Of a stretch of 64,000 nt of DNA, positions 60,045 to 64,000 are shown in pieces. The notes beneath the pieces are model-generated. The model ran no database searches and was not told the DNA's origin. It saw nothing but the letters and a program-made list of their open reading frames with translations. The translations under genes were made by a program, and so were the position numbers. Source of the DNA: Epiperipatus broadwayi (Eukaryota; Onychophora; Udeonychophora; Euonychophora; Peripatidae); assembly GCA_028023455.1 (NCBI GenBank), contig JAQFVV010000252.1, forward strand, positions 1,083,349 through 1,147,348, written 5' to 3'. Positions within the stretch are counted from its first letter, which is position 1. Each line of letters opens with the position of its first letter.

Positions 60045-60790
60045 TAATTATCTATATATATAAAATCCATGTCATTGTATGTTTGTCCATATAAATGTAT
60101 TTTTAACCATGTCACATGTTAAATTAACAACCAATTAAAAAAGACTATTATGTTTGTCTATAATGCTGTCAAATTTACAATTGAAAAATCAAAAAAAAAA
60201 CTTTAAATTTGCTTTTGTAATGAAATACTATACCTAACTAAACTGTAATTTATATTATAAGTATTTTCTGCAAATGAAATAATTCTACTCTTTATATTTA
60301 ATATTCCATTATTTTTATTACAAAGCATATTTTATGTGAAGGTATTAATTCCACCATTAATAACCCATAATTTTTTTATGAAGCAGTTGTCTGTAACATT
60401 GTCAAATTTACATACTAAATATAACAGGTATAATTAAAAAAATTAATTTAGTTCATTAATAAAGCTAAGTGTATTAATACCTTATTGGGTACATTTCTGA
60501 AGTGTACCAAACAGACTACTTTTTTTTTCAATTTTTCAATTATGAATTTTCCAAATTTATTTATACAACATTTAAATCTTTAATTTAATTTACATTAAAT
60601 CTTAAAAAAAAAAATTATTGAAGCAACTAATTAAAAAAAACTATTACAAAATGATGACCTTTCAGACCAGATAAATTTCTCACATTTATTTATATTATAG
60701 TAAAATCTTTTGTTTAATTTACATTAAATCTTTAAAATAATTTGTTAAAGCAATCAATTAAAAAAAATAATGCTCTTTTCATAGGCTAGG
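60045..60790 (+). repeat. AT-rich repeat block, possibly Helitron-like
   Basis: Begins near tctatatatataaaatccat...tgtatgtttgtcc, a form common at the 5' ends of Helitron-type repeats in animals. A unit containing tttgtttaatttacattaaat, a short spacer and aagcaaccaattaaaaaaa recurs near 60110, 60570 and 60700, and once at 3690-3760. I could not find a terminal hairpin plus CTRR end, so the Helitron call is tentative. Confidence 0.35.
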
Positions 60791-61299
60791 TACATCTGGT
60801 ATATATATATATATAATTATTATCAAAAATGGAAATAAATATAATTCATTAAATTGTTTGTTCATATAATGTCTAAGTAAATAATATAAAATATAATTAT
60901 ATAACAGCAATAATTATATATGTATTTATAATTATTACTTCACAAAGATTTTTTCAGCAAATATTTTTATGTCCACCACAATGTAATTGTAATCTACTTT
61001 AATTTAATTTATTTTACATAAATAGTGACATCTACTTTTTATATTTTTAAAATTAATCAGAACCAATAATAAAATTATAATAAAGCAATCTACATATTTA
61101 CAAATATAACACAAGTAAAATGTATTAATTATACAATGTATAATGATTATAGAATATCTATAAAATATATGCTGTATAAAGATATATATATATATATAAT
61201 TGTTTATTCATTTTTATTATTCTATAATTTTATCTACTTTGACCATATTCCATGGCTATTTGATTTCAGAGCTTTAGGAAATGTTGCAAGAATTATTAG

Positions 61300-62035
61300 A
61301 TTAAAGTAAGACTATAAATAAATATTATAAAGACAAATTAATGTTCTATGGATTTTCTCAGGAGAAAATAAAGATTGGTAATCTGAAATTATAAAAATTT
61401 AGCAACTAGAAATATCTTGGTCAGATTACTAATACAGATGGAAACATAATCAATAAAATTATTTATAAAAATGAACTTAAATAAAGTCTTTTGGTAGAAA
61501 TAAATTAGTATTAAAAGGAATTATGTCTACATATTTAAAAGGAATGTTTTTAATAGATGTTTTTTTACCTGCTCATACTTGTGAACTTATGACTTTACAC
61601 ATAAAAAAATAATGGGAAGTAACAAAATAAATTGATATTAAACTTTTTTTTCTCATGTGTCATAGCATCAGCCGGGAAGTGAACCTGCTAACCCAGAATA
61701 ACTGCTTATAAAACAGCTGTCGCCGACCTCTCGACCACCAATGCTGCTTGACAATTGATATTAAAATTGAGAGAACAAAATATGTTATTAACATTATTGA
61801 AAGAATTATAAATTGGAATGGACCTGGGCTAAACATATTAGAATAGTTGATAGTAGATGGATAGTTAAACTCTTAACCTGGATTACAAAAGATTATGAGA
61901 CCTTGAAAGAGATCACATGTGAAATGAATAGATGAAATAAGAAGATTTTATTAGTATGATATAAAAAAAAAACCTATAGACTGGAAAAACTTTCATTATG
62001 CAGTAAATCAATAATAGTTGAAAATAATGATAAAA
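61300..62035 (+). pseudogene. RTE-type LINE 3' fragment
   Basis: Broken frames hold a YLG-type segment (about 61405-61440, ITNTDGNIINKI in one frame), then, after the SINE insertion, WTWAKHIRIVDSRW at about 61819-61860 and KPIDWKNFHYAVNQ at about 61970-62012. These are the maturase-like W-A-x-H-I and terminal W motifs seen at the C-terminus of RTE/BovB polyproteins. Frameshifts and stops are frequent. The same domain fragment occurs at 20990-21215. Confidence 0.65.
61643..61752 (-). mobile_element. tRNA-derived SINE, copy 2
   Basis: Inserted in the RTE fragment and flanked by a perfect 13-bp duplication, AATTGATATTAAA, at 61630-61642 and 61753-61765. On the minus strand it reads from GTCAAGCA through a Ser-tRNA-like TGGTCGAGAGGTCGG, a 5-bp arm with a 7-base loop, GGTTCACTTCCC, and the shared tail ATGACACATGAG, then A8. 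Promoter boxes look better preserved than in the 26078 copy. Confidence 0.88.
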
Positions 62036-62215
62036 ATTGTATATATCTTTAGACCACATCCTGTGGTAATTTTTAAAATTTTCTATTATATATATATACA
62101 TGTTTAAATAATAAGTGAAATAATGCTTAAAGGAGAGAAGTTGCATTGACAACAGTGAGAAATATTGATTACTATCTATATTGGTATGTTTAGGTGGTGA
62201 CTGTTTTCTAATGGT

Positions 62216-62250
<35 letters not shown>

Positions 62251-62345
62251 TTATATAATTTTATATATGTTTGAACCATATCCTATAGCTATATTCAGGT
62301 CTATACATATATTATTGTCACTCGGTAGAATTATAAAATAATATA

Positions 62346-62897
62346 TAACATGTGACAATTTAATTCCTGGAATGCACCTTCATAAAATATGTATGTGGAA
62401 GTGTACACTAATGGCTACTATTGCCTTCCAGTTGAACATCTATACACTGATTAAAACAGTGTTCCTGTTTCTAGAAACACATCTGGAACTCATTGTCAGA
62501 AATATTGTTGAGTAGTTGTCTCATATTCTTTTGGATATCAGTTATTGTAGAAAATCTTTATCCTTTCAGCACAGCTTTTAATTTTAGAAATGACCAAAAA
62601 TCACAGAGAGCTAAGTCAGGTGAATAAACAGGATGATGCAGTTGTGTAATTGATTTTTTGGCCAAAAAGGTTCTTACAATGAGTGCACTATGACCTATTT
62701 TGATGCCAAAGCGTACACATGGATATTTTATTATCTTCTCAATAGCTAACTAACAACTAGTTCTACCAGCTTAAAATTTACACACGTGTTAGCTTAAAAA
62801 TATTCAAACACAAATGTTCAATACTTGTGTGACTTCACTACAGTTAGTCATGGGTGACATCACACAGCCATTTCGGGAATTAAATTGTCACATCTTA
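62346..62897 (-). mobile_element. Internally deleted mariner element
   Basis: Terminal inverted repeats of 22 bp with one mismatch (inner part TGTGACAATTTAATTCC) are flanked by TA at both ends (62344-62345 and 62898-62899). On the minus strand the interior encodes the C-terminal part of a mariner transposase: PVYSPDLALCDFWSFLKLK at about 62577-62634, corresponding to the HPPYSPDLAPCDFxLFPxLK motif with the third catalytic Asp in CDFW, then an IQKNM and an FQMCF block. Two in-frame stops interrupt it. The N-terminal DNA-binding and the first catalytic regions are missing, so the copy is non-autonomous. Confidence 0.88.
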
Positions 62898-63842
62898 TAC
62901 ATATAGATATAGAAATAATTTAATTTATAAAATATATAAGATTTGTAAAAAAAATGAATTTATGAACAATATTTTTTATATATTAAAACTTTATGCCTAT
63001 AATTGATTTACATTAAATGATTCACTGTACCAAATGTTTATATCATTTCTTTTTTTTTTTTGTAAAATCTTTTATTGTTATATATTATACTTAATAAATA
63101 ATGAGAAATATTATAAGATACCTACATCTCTCCTTTCCACTGTCTTCCTGTTTTTTTATTTACTCCAAGATGCTTTACAAAATATATACATAAAGGTGTT
63201 AAGTTGAAAGATTTGCTAATAACTCAAGGTAAATAGTTTTATCATTATCACTTTCTCAAATAGGGATCTCCTTTCTGGATGTTCAACAAAGAATTTACAA
63301 AACAAAAAAAAAATGCATGAAAATAAACTTCTTATGAGATTCTAAATAATTTATTTTTTTTTAAATCCAATAATAGAGTCAGTTGGATTTGATCTTTCCA
63401 AACATTTACTGAATTCTCATCAACAGATTCAGGACAATCCATGGTCTTTGGGCTCATCTGCTTCAAAATGAAATTCATAGTCATTGATTTATGTAAATGT
63501 AGTAAAATGTAAACCATAAGCCACATTAGTAATAATTATCAAATCTATAGCTATAGTAGCAGAATTAAAGGACTTAATAAAGACAATTCTATTTTTTGAT
63601 TGAAATTTCAATTACCTTATGCTATTAATAGCTAAGCTGTATAAAGAAAAATGCTTACATAAAATAAATAAATAAACTTGAAAAATAATAAATGCATTCA
63701 AATTATTGTAACATTCCTGACTTGTCAAAATCTTTTCTTGAACTAGAGGTTTAACAAAAAAAAAAAAAAAAATTAAAATGATTGTTTGAAAGCTTGTATT
63801 GCCATTTCACTTGTAATTTTATGTTAGACTATCACCTCGCCC
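62898..63842. other. AT-rich interval, no gene supported
   Basis: No recognised family. A 64-codon minus-strand frame at 63332-63526 is not supported by any motif. Confidence 0.45.
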
Positions 63843-63925
63843 AGTTAAATTATAAAAATTCAAACTTTATTTAAACTTATCAAATACATTCAGCTCTTAA
63901 TAATAGCACATATATTAGTACATAA
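63843..63925. repeat. Repeat family Q, second locus
   Basis: Matches 15010-15085 (caaactttatttaaac, aaatacattca, taatagcaca). The family probably continues beyond the window edge. Confidence 0.6.
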
Positions 63926-64000
63926 GACAATTTTTAGTGTCGTTTTTATGTTCTCATCTCCAGGTGTTACTACCTAACCTACATTACTATCATATGAATC

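Noticed and set aside
60045-60790. Confident Helitron call
   Set aside because: A Helitron-like 5' start is visible but no 3' hairpin with CTRR was found, so it is kept only as a tentative repeat.
1-64000. CRISPR array, bacterial operons or integrated virus
   Set aside because: No regularly spaced short repeats with unique spacers, no long coding runs, and no capsid or envelope gene. The retroelement parts are gag-like or non-coding only.

Overview
This is an AT-rich (about three quarters A+T by eye) eukaryotic, almost certainly metazoan, window that holds no host gene I can support. Essentially all recognisable content is mobile DNA. The organism suggestion rests on the element mix: LTR retrotransposons with long LTRs, a two-ORF LINE, RTE-type LINE fragments, tRNA-derived SINEs, hAT, mariner and piggyBac-like DNA transposons, and repeats carrying hammerhead ribozymes of the kind known from Penelope-like elements and animal retrozymes. 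An AT-rich invertebrate (mollusc, flatworm or cnidarian) is a reasonable guess, but nothing here fixes the phylum.

Layout. 1-3.3 kb: fragments of LTR families A and D and two degenerate copies of hammerhead family 1. 6.25-6.73 kb: a 478-bp element bounded by 67-bp inverted repeats and holding a hammerhead with all core residues. 8.1-8.96 kb: three copies of a local repeat. 10.15-14.54 kb: one long dead LINE on the + strand (ORF1 remnant, endonuclease, reverse transcriptase with a destroyed YxDD box, C-terminal zinc knuckle). 15-17.25 kb: one repeat family in tandem and palindromic form. 18.8-19.4 kb: a palindrome with a decayed hammerhead in each arm. 19.6-21.2 kb: pieces of two further LINEs. 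22.7-24.3 kb: a non-autonomous hAT element with a perfect 8-bp target duplication. 26.1 kb: a SINE. 26.9-27.7 kb: a palindrome of about 330-bp arms.

27.75-32.46 kb: LTR element A, with two LTRs of about 2.05 kb around only 605 bp of interior. 35.79-53.0 kb: a three-level nest on the minus strand. Element B (gag-like gene, no pol) carries element C inside its 5' LTR; C carries a piggyBac-like MITE (TTAA duplication) inside its own 5' LTR. 53.42-58.5 kb: a candidate 5-kb LTR D followed by a primer-binding site and a short gag-position ORF. 59.6-59.8 kb: an intact-core hammerhead of family 1. 61.3-62.9 kb: an RTE fragment split by a SINE with a 13-bp duplication, then an internally deleted mariner.

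The points most worth following are the two well-formed minimal hammerheads and their inverted-repeat contexts, the gag-like protein of element B that ends in a 30-residue lysine-rich tandem repeat, and the tendency of the TGTAAC-type LTR elements to sit in (TA)n tracts, twice inside copies of the same palindromic repeat. The gag frame breaks fall near homopolymers, so sequencing error should be excluded before calling that gene dead.
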